Shown: positions 13,239-25,280 of the stretch, in pieces | Layout: every line of letters starts with the position of its first letter | How positions within the stretch are numbered: position 1 is the first letter of the stretch | DNA from: Lamellibrachia satsuma | Taxonomy: Eukaryota; Annelida; Polychaeta; Sabellida; Siboglinidae | Assembly (NCBI GenBank): GCA_033239005.1 | Contig: BSQZ01000095.1 | Location: forward strand, 192,918-256,917 | DNA: 64,000 nt | Direction: 5' to 3' | Program-made: the position numbers and the translations under genes | The notes under the pieces: model-generated | Told to the model about the DNA's origin: nothing | The model's input: the letters and a program-made list of their open reading frames with translations, nothing else | Database searches by the model: none

Positions 13239-13829
13239 CTGTAAATTAACAAACAAACTTAATGATTTGTTATACAACAATTAATAACTCTTGTTAGGCA
13301 GGATGACATTTGCAAGACATTCTCCATTCCACATGCTGGTTTTATGTACTATTTCAACGTAAATAGGTAAATGATTTAACACAAATGTAATGTTATTGAA
13401 AATACTGGATATGAATGCATATGCATAACATGATATACACATGCTGTTTTTATTTTGCACTGTATTACTGGTTGTGTATTGTAATGCAATAAACCTCCCA
13501 TTGGAAATATTAACATATGTGAATGATGTTTCTTTCTTTGTGTGAACAGCCATCTGAAACATTGTTTTAATCACTATGTAGTCTTCTTTACAAAATACTA
13601 ACTAACACAAGGGGCTAAGAAGAAACATAATCGCTATTTGTGCTGTAATGGAATGTCATTATTGTTGTGTCTAACAACAATGTATACAAGCTATGCTTAC
13701 AGAGTGTGCCCTTTGCTGTTTGTCTTCAGTGGCAAACCTTTGTGCTTCTTCTATTGCTGCGAGGAAATTTCGTGCCTGATACATTGGGAAGCTGCAATAG
13801 ATAAGTTTAAACTGTTATGTTTCATAAGC

Positions 13830-15000
13830 ATGATCCAGTTGCCAACTCCACCGCTGGTGGACTTTTGAGCACACACTGTGAACATGGACATTCCAGCTAA
13901 GTTTGTTATGGACACCTAGGTATTTGTACTGACCGATCTGGGCAATTTCTTCACCATGGATAACAACAGGCAAGTGATCGGCAACAATACATTTAGCATA
14001 AAAAATCATCTCTTGAGTCTTACTAACATTGAGTTTGAAGTGGTTGTTGTCACACCAATGTACAAAGCTTTCAATTTCAGAAGTGTACATACTGATGTCA
14101 GAATCAGCATGTAACAGACTAAGAATAGCCGAATCATCAGAAAATGTTATTATGTAGTTGTTAGTACTGCTGCTGGTACAGTTATTTGTATATAGAAAGT
14201 ACAAAATCGGCAAACTGACACAACTTTGGGGTGAACCGATATTTGTTACCACAGTTTAGGAAACAGTCTGATTTACGTTAACAAGCTGCACTATGTCTGT
14301 AAGAAAAGAATGATACCACTTGATGATATATGGATTGACATTCATTTGTTTCAACTTACTGAGCAGGGTGTGAGGTTGAATTAGGTTAAACGCCAAGCTA
14401 TATTCTATAAACAATAGTCTAGCACAAGCCATGGGCTTGTGTAAGTGTTTCAAAATTAAATAGACAATAGTGCTGACAACATCATATGTTCCTCTGCCCT
14501 GCCTGTAGGCATTTTGGAATGGGTCAAGATAGTCCTGAACGTCTAATCACAGTTTACAAGCCACTAAGCAATCCAAACATTTCATGACAATTGATGTAAG
14601 TGCAACAGGTCTGTAATCATTGTTTTCTTTTGGGCAAATTATCTTTGGTACAGAAGTAATATATGAGGTTTTCCACAGTATTGGTACCCTGTGGCTATCG
14701 ACCGAAAGTTGGAATATGGGTTATATGGGGCACCAAGCCGGTGCCAGCTCCTCAGCAAATGTTTTCAATAAAAAAGCTGGAATGCCATCAGGACCAGTTG
14801 CTTTTCTACTACATACATGTTGGAAGACTTTAGTAACAACATCTACATCAATTTCAAGTCTATCGGCATTACTGACAAACACAATGCTGACCACAGAATC
14901 ACATCTACTGGAAGAGTCCTGAGCATCAAAAAGTCTGTAGAAATCATTTCATCAGCAAAAACCTGTTCATTTGCATATCTAGTTTTTTTGCATTTATAAT
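13830..15000 (-). mobile_element. L2/Rex1-like LINE reverse transcriptase fragment
   Basis: Minus-strand RT pieces in order: KATGPDGIPAFLLK (14815), YRPVALTSIVMKCLD (14600), AFNLIQPHTLL (14400), GSPQSCVSLPILYFLYTN (14240), FSDDSAILSLL (14140, with SDD in place of ADD), WCDNNHFKLNVSKTQEM (14060), YKYLGV (13920). Frameshifts separate the pieces, and the endonuclease is missing. The CR1/L2/Rex1 group is inferred from the WC...NVSKT and YLGV motifs. Confidence 0.82.
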
Positions 15001-16360
15001 ACAAGTTGAAATACTAAAACAAAACAAACAATAAATAAACATGATTACAGATCACCAAAGTGTTTGGTCACCTTTACTTTTTTGTTAGTGACACTTGAGA
15101 AGCCACTTTCAAAGCTGACTCAACCACTTGTCTAAGCCAGCTAAATGCCATGTCTAAACCAGAGTGGGTTGACGGCTCCAGTGATATGCTTATTAAATCA
15201 ATAAATATTATCACTTAATATTGTGTCAAAATATAATTTTTTAATCATAAAAAATTATTGTGCTCAAGTATCAGTGAAAATGTGCAAGAACGTACCTTTG
15301 TATTTAATATATGGTATTTGAATAACACAATGTTGTTATTATATTTCTCTGTGACTTTCTTAGGCAATTTTGTAACTTTATTTTCATTACTTTTTCATGT
15401 AGCTTTATTTCCACTCACTATCTCTACATGTATAGCAACATAGACAAATATTTAGTTGTATATGTAACATACCTCAGCCTTTCATTAAATAACTATTTAT
15501 TTGCATATTTCATGCCCCATGTTACAGGGGCCTACTTTCCATTTAGTGATGTGCCCATCAAATTGACGTTGGATGGTAGCAATGTGCATGCATGTAATGG
15601 GTTGTCCATAGTACAATAAAATTATTTATTTCCTAAATATGTGGTGAGTACTGTTTATATTCTATACTGTAGTTAAAGTTTATATAGTATATAAAATATT
15701 ATTCACTTTGATTACCAGTTGCTTTCTAGATATTTTTTGGGTCAAATGCTGGTTTTTTGTCTGACACAATTATATGAACATCTGTCCACATGCACAATTC
15801 ACACCAGGAGGGCTGGTATATTACTGCCAGTCTGGGATGGTTTTACATTACAACCCACTTGGAGGCATTATGTTTAACAATGAGACAATGGATGTGTCAA
15901 TGAGGCAGGGCAATACACACCATATTAGCAGATTGGACTGATGCTTATCTGTGTGCACTGATGGGACAGTAGTGACTCATTGAAGCTTCCAGTGTTGTTA
16001 CAACAATGATTGCATTTTAACTTAAAACAACCATTCTTCTATAACCGTTCTTCTTTCCACATATTTAGATGATCATTTACGTGTTTGTTCATATTATGAT
16101 GTAACTTTTTTCAATTTGCTACATTTCAACGGGTCAATTCTTTCCCACCATAATTTATCCAAGCATGAGCATGAAATAGGGCCACACTTGGACAATGACA
16201 AATGTACGTAATTTCATTGAAGTGGGTACCAATGTTTTGCTGACATATTAGACATAGAATAACTGGCAATATAAACTGTGCATAGCCTTGGTGTCTGACA
16301 ACTACTTAGTGTACATTATACGCCAGGCATTTTGTATAACAAAATGTGAATCCGAAAAGT
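15000..16360. other. no gene recognised
   Basis: AT-rich spacer within the 11-kb insertion. I found no supported coding sequence, RNA gene or clear repeat. Confidence 0.5.
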
Positions 16361-16379
16361 GGAGGGTAGAAGGGAGTGG

Positions 16380-16510
16380 AGAAGAAGAAGACTGAGATGG
16401 GAGGACTGCGTGAAGAGAGATTTAGTGGGAGGGGAATGGAGAATGAGGGTGAGGGATAGAAGGGTAAAGTGGAGACAATTGGTGGAGACCGTAGTAAAAC
16501 GAGACTAGTC
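16380..16510 (+). mobile_element. 3' scrap of a LINE (RT C-terminal domain)
   Basis: The plus strand reads RRRLRWEDCVKRDLVGGEWR, then MRVRDRRVKWRQLVETVVKR and a stop. The (R)LRWEDCVKRDL and RQLVE motifs are typical of the last residues of many LINE proteins. A related tail lies at 43905-44040. Nothing upstream of 16370 belongs to it. Confidence 0.7.
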
Positions 16511-17461
16511 ATGAAGAAGGCGGAAAATCAATCATCAACCAGTATTGGTGCCAGCCTCAGGCGGACTACAGGGAAAAAGTGGAGAGCAACCACAATAACT
16601 AGTCTAAGCACATGGGTGAGTTTTTGCTACACTAAGCCTATGCCATGGAGATTATCAACATGCCACATATGCCACATGCAGGCACTATATTTTATGTGGG
16701 TGTGTGCGTGCGCACGGCTACAACAAATCAAATTGTGTCCTCGACCAGACCTGAGGCGGAAGTATTCGGTACTCGAGTAATTTTTTTTAAATACTCGTAC
16801 TCATATAACTTATGTGTCAGGTACTCGTATTCATACTCAATGTACGCAGAATTTATGAGTACGTCTGTGTATTTTTCAATATATACTGTGAAAACTAATT
16901 TATTTGTAGCTAACAAAATTAAACTTTCCTGAAGTATTCCAATGTTCAATTATTTTTTTTAATGTTCAATTATTTTTTTTGGCCTGGGGCTGGGCCTTGC
17001 CATTCCTACACATAGCACACACCCTTTTTCCAATATCCATGACTATGATACCAAAAAAAGACAACATACAGCAACTGTTCCCAGTAAGAAACACCCTGTT
17101 AAGCAAACAATTGTTTAATTTAATTTATATTGTTGTAGCCCGTCGGGTTGGGTCGGTAGTATCGTAACGTTAGTTCCGTTACTTGTAATTAAAACGTTGA
17201 TATATTTTTACATTCCTCTCACATACACACGTTCATGAACGAATTACACATAAACCCACTTTCTGGAAACAACTTAACTGGTGTTAAACCTGAATTGTGT
17301 CAAGGCACCACATGCGACGTAGCCATAGCCTAGCACTAGGGCCGGGGCTCCGGGTATCGATCCGATGCCGATACTCGCGCTAGGCCTAGGCTAGGATTGT
17401 AATAATAAGAAAATGTACTAACGTTTCGAATAGAATGTCTGCCACTTCACTGTCTTTCATT

Positions 17462-17602
17462 TTAAAGACAGTCTTCAGGCGATCCCTTTTGGTTTTTCAG
17501 TGTCACTCGTGTTGCCAATCTCGCTTTATCCAACTCCTTGTTCCTCCTCGTCGTCGCGGAACGCAACGGTGCACGCACAGCCCGCCTGTCACTGTCAGCC
17601 AT
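17462..17602 (-). CDS. small basic open frame in CpG-rich sequence, unrecognised
   Basis: 46 codons from an ATG (MADSDRRAVRAPLRSATTRR, then NKELDKARLATR) in a GC-rich patch near the right edge of the 11-kb insertion. It mirrors the CpG-rich patch with an ATG at the left edge (7143). No family recognised; could be chance. Confidence 0.18.
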   Translation of the reverse strand: MADSDRRAVRAPLRSATTRRNKELDKARLATRVTLKNQKGSPEDCL

Positions 17603-18726
17603 GTTGCCCGAATGTCAACAAACTCTGAGCAAGTCGCCGGTGCGCGCGCGTCGATCCCGCGATCACATTAACGTTCGGCAAAACAAGCTTCGCCTAGCTC
17701 CGCCCCTGTGGTTTCGCGCTATAAACACTATTCGCAACTTTTCGTAACGAAACAGTAGAAATGCAAACATGTATTTGGCTTATTAAACGCATTTTGGCGG
17801 GCAGCGTCCGTTACAAATGTTTATTCTAGTACCAAGAACATTATATTAATAAATGAGCAAGAAATACAGTACCTTTAATGCTAAAATAAACCGAAGTGGG
17901 ACTAAGAACTGTGCCACAAAATTTAACAAATATATGATACATATTCATGAAATGTGGCCTAAATGTGGTTCATTAAAATAGCTACTGCATGATAATCATA
18001 CTGGATTAATATTACACAATTAACTATATAGAGCAACAGTTTATGTACATTTATCATTACCACGTGATAGCTGGATATACAGCTATGTTACAGCCCGAGT
18101 ATGCAGTGGCTATTTCCATGTTCCATCCATTCGAACATAACTCGCAGCGCTAGAGTGGCAGATTGTTTCAGGCGCAGGTTATGCAAAAATTACCAACAAC
18201 AAATGCACTTCGGACATTTCGCTGGCTGTATAACTCTTGTATTCGGCTTGCGAATTTTAATTCGGCCATACACTAATAAATGGCCAAGCTGTTTCAGAAA
18301 CTGTCGGCGGCATCCTATTCGGTCATTCTTTCACCATACAAGATTAAGTGACACCCAAATAACCAATGCTGCTATGTTAGCTACATCCCGCGTGTATTAG
18401 AATGGATACAATAAAAGAATTAAAAATACTCAAAGTTACAACTATCTATATACCCTCCGGGTCACTGTTGACCCTGTATGTCTTGGTGATGAGTAAGGAA
18501 GCACACATTTAAATAGGGGGTATATCCCGCATACGTTATCAAACAAGAATCAATATGCAAGTTATACTCTATCATCATCTCTTTACATTCACATTGATGG
18601 AAAGGGTGTGGACCTAAGCCACATACACGAATCATGACCTGAGGCAGGAATATATCGTTTGACTGATAATTGTTTAGTTCAGTGTGTATGTGTAGAAACG
18701 AAATGGATGACAGCAAAACAAACTAC

Positions 18727-18824
18727 CTCAATTTTCAGTTTGTCCAGGTTTTCCTGTGTACGACTCAGGGCAATTGTTTCAGCACCTCCAGCTGCCAGGG
18801 CCTTTGCAATGGCTTTTCCGATCC
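18727..18824 (-). CDS. DCXR: DCXR exon 2, copy A
   Basis: It has 98 nt between TTGCAG and GTAGTTT, residues 18-50. GIGKAIAKAL and ALSRTQ keep Lys21 and Arg39, the NADPH-type residues missing from copy C. It is in phase with exon 1 at 23111-23162. The intron between them is 4.3 kb because an RTE-type LINE of 2993 bp inserted; without it the intron would be about the size of copy C's. Confidence 0.72.
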
Positions 18825-19333
18825 CTGCAATGATAACGGTATTATGTATGTTCGTATCCAGTCTAACTTCACACTCTCCCCATGTCAGACTTGTCGATTC
18901 CAACCTTGTTAACAAATGCAAGTCAGCGTATTTCAATGCAAATGTTTCACTTAATTTAAATGCAAGTGCAAATGCCATTTTCCAGGAACGCATTCAAATG
19001 CAAATGTCTTGGTTACACATTTACAAATGCATTTTAATTAATTTCAAATGTGCTGCCTTTATATTAACGTTTAGTTTATTTGGAGAAAAAATAATGTCAT
19101 CCAATGGTGATTATTGCTGGCTAATCTCACTAGTAAGAAAAATATAAGTTTTGGCAGGTGGAATTGGGAAGAAGGAATAGACAACTGACAGTTTACTGCG
19201 AACTGTGGAAGGGAATGAAATGTTAATCATGCAGGTAGGCCAGAATGGACGAGGAACAAAATAAAAAAGACTATCCACCGGTGGGGTCACTGGGATGATA
19301 ATATGGTGGATAATTTACAACTAATCACTCCCT

Positions 19334-19335
<2 letters not shown>

Positions 19336-19377
<42 letters not shown>

Positions 19378-22328
19378 GGCCCTTAACTCATCCTGGAACA
19401 TAGGCTATCCACAACATTTCTCCAGCGCCTCCTGTCTTGGGCAATCCTCTCCAGTTGTTGCCAGCCATTCCCTGTTTGCTTGATATCTGCCTCGAGGTCA
19501 CGCCGCCAGGTGTTTTTTGGTATCCCCCTCTTTCTCTTGCCTTAGGGGTTCCACGTCAGGACCTGTCTAGTTATGTTTGTGCTTGGCTTTATCCAGGTGT
19601 GGCTGAGCCATCCCCATCTCCTCTTAAGGATCTCTATTTGGGCTTGGTGTGTTCTATCCCAGAGGTCTTTGTTGCTCACCCTGTCCATCTAGTGTATTCG
19701 GAGAATTATTCTCAGGCAATGGTTGACACATGTCTGGATCCTTATCAGCGTGGCCTTGTTTATTCGCCACGTTTCCGCTCCGTACAGCAACAAGGACTTT
19801 ACATTTGTGTTAAATAAGCGTATTTTTGTGGTTTCTCCAATTACTTTTGACTTCCACACATTTCTCAACAGGTGGAAAGCTACTCTTGCTTTCTTTACGT
19901 CAGCCTCTGTCCCTCCATGGGTATCAACTATGCTGCCAAGATATCTGAAATATTTGACCTCTTCCAGTGTCTCCCCCTCAAGCATGATTGGTGTTTCGCA
20001 AGTAGCATTTGTTCTCAGGATCTTTTGTTGATTTTCAACCCAACCCACTCTGAAATCAATGCCAGTTATGTTGTTTTGTCCTGCATCTGCCTGGCTGTGC
20101 GACAGGAATGCAAGGTCATCCGCAAAGTCCAGGTCATCAAGTTGGGTCAGCATCGTCCACTGGATTCCATTTCGTTTCTCCTTGGTTGCTGTTTTCATGA
20201 CCCAGTATATGACTAGAATGAAGATGAATGGTGACAGTAAGCATCCCTGTCTCACCCCCGTCCTAACCTCAAAGTTCTTTGTAAGTTGACCTTGATGAAT
20301 GATTCTGCATGACATTCCCTCATAGGAGTTTTTAATCATGTTGACTAGCTTCTGGGGCACCCCATAGTGTCTTAGCACTTTGTCTCCCTGTCCATACTGT
20401 CAAAGGCTTTCTCGTAGTCAACAAAGTTGATGTATGAGGAAGAGTTCCATTCGATGGATTTTTCCATTATGATTCGCAGTGTTGCAATCTGGTCAGTACA
20501 CGATCTGTCCTGCCTGAAGCCTGCTTGCTGTTCACGCAAGGTTTGGGCCACTTTGCCTTTCATTCTTTCTAGGATTATTCTATTTAGAGTCTTCCTAGGT
20601 ACTGACAACAACGTGATTCCTCTGTAGTTATCACAGCGGCTCATGTCTCCTTACTTGGGAATCTTGATAAGGTAACCTTCCTTCCATTCTGCTGGAATTT
20701 CTTCTTTTTCCCAGATCTCATCAAAAAGACTGTAGAGCATTTCTACTGAAGTATTTAAATCTGCTTTTAGTGCTTCTGCAGGGATACCGTCAGGGCCTGC
20801 TACTTTCCCATTTTTCATATGTGCGATTGCCTGTTTTATCTCTTCTCTGGTGGGTTTATTACAGTCTGTCGGGAGATCTGTCTCAGCTGGTTGGATGTAT
20901 GGTTGATTCTGCGGTGCTGGTCTGTTACGCAGCTCTTCAAGATGATATGCCCATCTGTTAAGCTGTTTGTCTGCCCCCATCAGGACGCTCCCATTTTTGT
21001 CTCTGATTGGCCGCTCTGATTTCTTAAACTTTCCAGCTAACGTCCTTGTTGTTTCATGTTCCTGCTAGCAGCTGCCTTTTCTGCCTCTTGTACAAGTCCC
21101 TCCACGAAGTTCCTTTTGTCTGTTTTGACACTTTTCTTCACCTCTCTATTTGCTGCAGTGTGCTCTTTCTGAGCTGTTACCTTTGCCGCCCTTGTGCGGC
21201 TTCTGTTGACTGCTTCCTTCTTGTCACTTCTGGTCTGTATTTTCCTCATTGTTTCTACTGAAATCCAGTCTTTCTGTTGGGGTTTCCTTCTGCCAATTAT
21301 CTCTTCGCATGTGGTGTTTACTGCATCCTTGATGAGACTCCGTTGGCTGTTGATGTCTACTCCCTCATCTTCATCATACAGTTCTTGCAGGACTTTGAAT
21401 CTATTAGCTAATGCGACTTTATATTATTCTGCTGTGCTTGGATCCTTCAGGAAATCCAAACTATATCTTGCCTTTCGTCTTTCTTGTTCTACTCCTTTTC
21501 TTCTTAACTAGTCTGGCTGTTACAAGGTGGTGATCAGACGCAACGTCAGCGTCTCTCTTCACATGCCTGTCTTGTAGTGATATTCTAAACATTTTGTTTA
21601 TGCCGATGTGCTCTATCTGATTTTCAGTGAGTTGGTCAGGAGATACCCATGTCGCCTTATGTATTCTTTTGTGTGTGAACACGCTTCCCCCAATCACAAC
21701 GTTGTTTATTGCACAGGCATTCACACACCGCTCCCCATTGTCATTCATCACACCCAGCCCATGAACCCCCATCACATTTTCATATCCTTGGTTGTCCGAT
21801 CCAATTTTTGCATTGAAATCCCCCATAATCAGGTTGATGTTTTTATCCCCTAAATTGCTCTTGATATCAAGGAGTTGGTTGTAGAATTCATCTTTGGTTT
21901 CATCAGTCTTGTCGTTGGTTTGGGCGTAGCACTGCACTATGTTCATTTTAATCCTTTTGTTCTTTGTTCTGAAGGATGCTATTATGCACCTCGGTCCTCT
22001 GGCTTCCCAGCCAATAAGTGCTCTCTGTGTCTCCTTCCCCAATAAGAGGGCAACCCCCTCTGAATGAGGGGCATCGTCTTCCTCGTGTCCGGAGTATAGT
22101 ATAATCTCTCCTGTTGTTAGTCGTAGTCGTCCTGACTGGGACCATCGGGTTTCGCAGAGCCCGAGTAGAGCGAGGTTGAATCTCCTCATTTCTGCTGCCA
22201 CTTGGGCAGTTTTCCCCGCCTCGTACATTGTTAGCACATTCCATGTGCCGATGTTTAAATTTTTCCTTGGCAAAAGAAGAGTAGTCGGCATTGTGGCTTC
22301 CTTTCGGCTTTGACCGCAACACTTCATC
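19336..22328 (-). mobile_element. RTE-type LINE inserted in DCXR intron 1, copy A
   Basis: 2993 bp, minus strand. The 3' end is a (TAAG)n tail (plus-strand CTTA repeats 19336-19378). AATCACTCCCTCT (19323-19335) and AATCATTCCCGCT (22329-22341) form a 13-bp target duplication with two changes. Block B (25480-25500) shows the unoccupied site CACTCCCTCTGGCTGTAC, and block C near 59250 is also empty. It encodes an endonuclease and a broken RT. Confidence 0.93.
19380..21249 (-). pseudogene. RTE-type LINE reverse transcriptase, frameshifted
   Basis: Pieces in order: 21249-21037 (linker, basic), 20980-20651 (GKVAGPDGIPAEAL), 20644-20372 (NYRGITLLSV; QQAGFRQDRSCTDQ; FVDYEKAFDS motif A), 20378-19689 (GVRQGCLLSPFIF motif B; FADDLAFLSH catalytic box intact; FRYLGSIVD). 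The C-terminal RRW...W region continues in other frames to about 19380. At least three frame changes; not functional as is. Confidence 0.87.
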
Positions 22329-22330
22329 AA
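21461..22330 (-). CDS. RTE-type LINE apurinic-like endonuclease, open
   Basis: 289 codons without a stop. APE-type endonuclease motifs in order: GTWNVLTMYEAGK (N-terminal Asn), LLGLCETRWS (catalytic Glu), IVQCYAQTNDK, LIMGDFNAKIG (Asp/Asn pair), ASDHHLVTARL (His of the SDH motif). The domain nicks target DNA to prime reverse transcription. The conserved DHI has become EHI (QIEHIG). The frame breaks at the 3' end, before the RT. Confidence 0.85.
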   Translation of the reverse strand: MMKCCGQSRKEATMPTTLLLPRKNLNIGTWNVLTMYEAGKTAQVAAEMRRFNLALLGLCETRWSQSGRLRLTTGEIILYSGHEEDDAPHSEGVALLLGKETQRALIGWEARGPRCIIASFRTKNKRIKMNIVQCYAQTNDKTDETKDEFYNQLLDIKSNLGDKNINLIMGDFNAKIGSDNQGYENVMGVHGLGVMNDNGERCVNACAINNVVIGGSVFTHKRIHKATWVSPDQLTENQIEHIGINKMFRISLQDRHVKRDADVASDHHLVTARLVKKKRSRTRKTKGKI

Positions 22331-23110
22331 TCATTCCCGCTGGCTGTACATATTTAGGGCTGGCATTGCTAGTGATTACTCCCTTCAATGAGCTGCCAAC
22401 CAAACAGTGTCAACACAACTCAAGGAGCCATTTGTCTACATTATTTCATTGAACAGGTAATCTCTGAAGCCTCTAACCTATAGACCAGTTGGTATTTTCA
22501 TACTGTATGAATAACAGCTCAGCCATTCGTCAGTATTGACCATCAGCCCTGTCAATTCTTTGTGAAAGTGTATTCTCAAGTCAGATAATGATTGCATAAC
22601 CTACTGGGTGTACTGCTCACTCCGGAGCACCTATTTCAATGACACTTTATCAACTTGTGAAAATGAACCTAACAATAATAATTATTAAAAAAATTATGTA
22701 TGAGTTTTATTGCGCATTTGACAAATCAGATGTTTGTGGGTCGGATTCAAATGCAAATGTTTAAGGTACGCATTCAAATGCAAATACATTTAAGATGTCA
22801 CTGAGGCATTTGAATGCGAATTCAAATGCTGGAAATTCAAATGCGCATTCAAATGCAATTCCAATTGTTATCAAGCCTGATTCTAACAACACCTAAATTT
22901 CTCTGTAAAGCATTCAGCTACGCTGCATTTGATGCACGAGAAATATTTGAACACATATGTCTACCAATCAGTTGGATTATATGCACGTACACTAGACAAA
23001 CCAGGATGACTCGTCGTAAAGCGCCTTCTATCGCGTAGTACACGATACAACGAACTATTAAGTACAACTCAGTCAAGTTACACAATTATGCAAAGCTGCA
23101 ATATTGGTAC

Positions 23111-23162
23111 CTCTCCCAGCTCCTGTAACCAGAGCACGTTGTCCGTCGAACTGAATATCCAT
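23111..23162 (-). CDS. DCXR: DCXR exon 1, copy A
   Basis: The same 52-nt exon as at 60308-60359, with Gln instead of Arg at residue 4, followed by a GT donor. With exon 2 at 18727-18824 it gives residues 1-50 without a stop. Exons 3-7 of this copy are not in the window; if present they lie left of base 1. It may be a live paralogue or a partial duplicate. Confidence 0.72.
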
Positions 23163-24349
23163 GACTTGTTCGGAAGGCGAAAGACTCTGAATGCGCCTAT
23201 CTGACCAAAGTCTGCAGCTCAAAAACATGCCGTTCGCGTGACCTCGATGTGTCACTGGCCGGCTGAGTGCTGATGAATCGAAATCAAACACTCAAGAATA
23301 TCACATCTTGTTGACCCAAACGTTCATCGGACTTTTGTGGTGATGTCACTTTGTAAAGTATAATCTCATTTATATGTTATATTTAGTAGATTAGATCACT
23401 TGGAACGTATTTATTCGGAATATTTTTATTTGAATAATAAACATATATTAAGGAAAGCCAGGTGCGTGAGACGGGAAACACCGTGCTTTAAAGCTACACG
23501 AAATGTTAATGTTTCACAATGTGAGTAATGATGATAGTTAAACTCAAAGGATTCGACCTGGCGAAAAGAAATACAAACTGTGAGTATGACGGCCTCATAT
23601 AAACACGCGCCAACTGCACAATGAAAAAAGAACGAGGGGTCATATCTTACACTGGCGAGCGGCGTAAGATTTTTTTAAACGTACATTGACCAGATTTTTT
23701 TTTAATCACACAACCGAATAAATTTTACAACGTACACCGACGGCAGTGGTCTTGGATTTCTACCGAGCATTTACTTTATAATGTGCATAGATAACGTTTG
23801 AGCCTTTTAAAAAGGTGTTCACATATAAAGACACGTGAATCAGCTGGCCGCGTGAAATGGCCATACAACAGTTAGCCATACAGATAATGGACAGCAAAAT
23901 TCGCAAGTCGCTCTTAAACACATCAGGAAACAAGAAATATTTATTCGTCCCAAAAACAAAAACAGAGTATTCAACGCAAAAAAAAACAATATATTACATA
24001 AATGTCGACATGAGAAAACGAAGTGGGAAGAATATAGAATACGGTATATCATATAAGGGACGGGAGACTCCTACTAAGAATATAAATTAATCGCTGTCTT
24101 AGGAGCAACCCTGTCGATTTATTTCACCCGTTATTTAAAAAAAAATCCCTACATATATGAATGCATAATTACTGAGTGAACAAATTTCATATAGATATGT
24201 CTGTATATTACAAATGCCAATTATATTCCAACAACATAATATAAATAGAGTGATTTTTAACAGAGGAGGAACGGAGACATCGTCAGTCATGTTGACATAT
24301 ATAACAATTTTGAATTGCACATTGTTCAATGTATGTATTGAGATAGTAA

Positions 24350-24695
24350 AATATACGGACTCTCACCCCTGGCATGAGTACTGGCAGCTTATCTCAAACA
24401 AACCATTCAACAATCAGCGTTGGACACTTGGTGTAAGCTCTCACCGCAACCCAGACTGTACAAAACAAGGGCGCAGTCTTGGTGGACCTCACTAAAGTGT
24501 TTGACCAGTCTATCGTTGACAGTTTTTTAACTACTTGCTCAGGCGCTCGGCCTCAGAATCAGTGTCAAAAGTCTGTCATCATGAGCCAGGGAACTTAACA
24601 CACGACTAAGCAAAGCTTCCTTTGGGAGACTCTCAAAAAGAGTTTAGTGTAACAAGAGCCTGACACTATGTACAAAACAAATATATATGTGTGTG

Positions 24696-24735
<40 letters not shown>

Positions 24736-24745
24736 TGTGTATAGT
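24350..24745. other. junction between DCXR blocks A and B
   Basis: Contains a (CGTG)n tract (24690-24739). The plus strand at 24475-24520 reads AVLVDLTKVFDQ, similar to RT motif A (DLxKAFD), possibly a LINE scrap at the duplication junction. Too short to classify. Confidence 0.3.
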
Positions 24746-25219
24746 GTAATGTAAGTACCTACTTCTGGCAAGGGGATATTTTCTGCCCGGTTCACCGGTA
24801 TTCTTTGATACGAATGTTAGAAATATCAACTTTTGCTGTTAAATTTAACAAAATAATTAATTTTATACGATTTCCAACAAATAGCATCACTTTTACAATA
24901 AATAAAAAATAAATACTCAAACTTAAACCATCTATGTAACCTCCGGGTCGTTGTTGACTCTGTATGTCTTGGTGATGAGTAAGGAAGCACACATTTAAAT
25001 AGGGGTCTATATCCGGCATACGTTATCAAGCAAGTATCAATATGCAAGTTACATGTATACAGTATCATCATCTCTTTACATTCACATTGATGGAAATGGT
25101 GTGACACTAAGCCAGACACACCAATCATGGCCTGAGGCAGGACTATATCGTTTGACTGATAATTGTTTAGTTCAGTGTGTAGGTGTAGACACGAAATGGA
25201 TGAAAACGAAGCAAACTAC

Positions 25220-25280
25220 CTCAGCTTTCAGTTTGTCCAGATTTTCCTGTGTACGAGTTAGTGCAATTGTTTCAGCACCT
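25220..25280 (-). pseudogene. DCXR: DCXR exon 2, copy B, 5' half deleted
   Basis: Only the last 61 nt of exon 2 remain (GAETIALTRTQENLDKLKAE) with the GT donor. The acceptor and glycine-loop half are gone. Beyond 25280 the sequence joins intron sequence equivalent to 19108 of copy A, so about 320 bp were lost in one deletion. Arg39 is kept. Confidence 0.75.

Larger units (their letters stand above)
6885..17870. other. 11-kb insertion relative to the paralogous intron
   Basis: The right-hand paralogue runs uninterrupted from the equivalent of 6885 to that of 17870 (near 57890). The left edge has TACAGTACAGGCTTTAA and the right edge TACAGTACCTTTAA, possibly a target-site duplication with a small indel. 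Inside are the palindrome 7187-9746, a tyrosine recombinase 10890-11799, direct repeats, and LINE pieces. Alternatively the right copy suffered a deletion between short repeats. Confidence 0.5.
17870..24350 (-). repeat. DCXR-bearing duplicated block A
   Basis: It aligns by eye with 57890-60740 (block C) over 17870-19320 and 22342-23900, and with 24905-27450 (block B) over 18425-24350. Shared landmarks include the segment at 18460-18520 (TAAGGAAGCACACATTTAAA), both DCXR exons, clusters of TTCAAATGCAAAT, and the 5' flank ending near 24350. The blocks lie in the same orientation. Confidence 0.8.

Noticed and set aside
19689..22330. Host endonuclease/reverse-transcriptase gene (craniofacial-development-protein-like)
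   Set aside because: Motifs, (TAAG)n tail and target duplication show a LINE.
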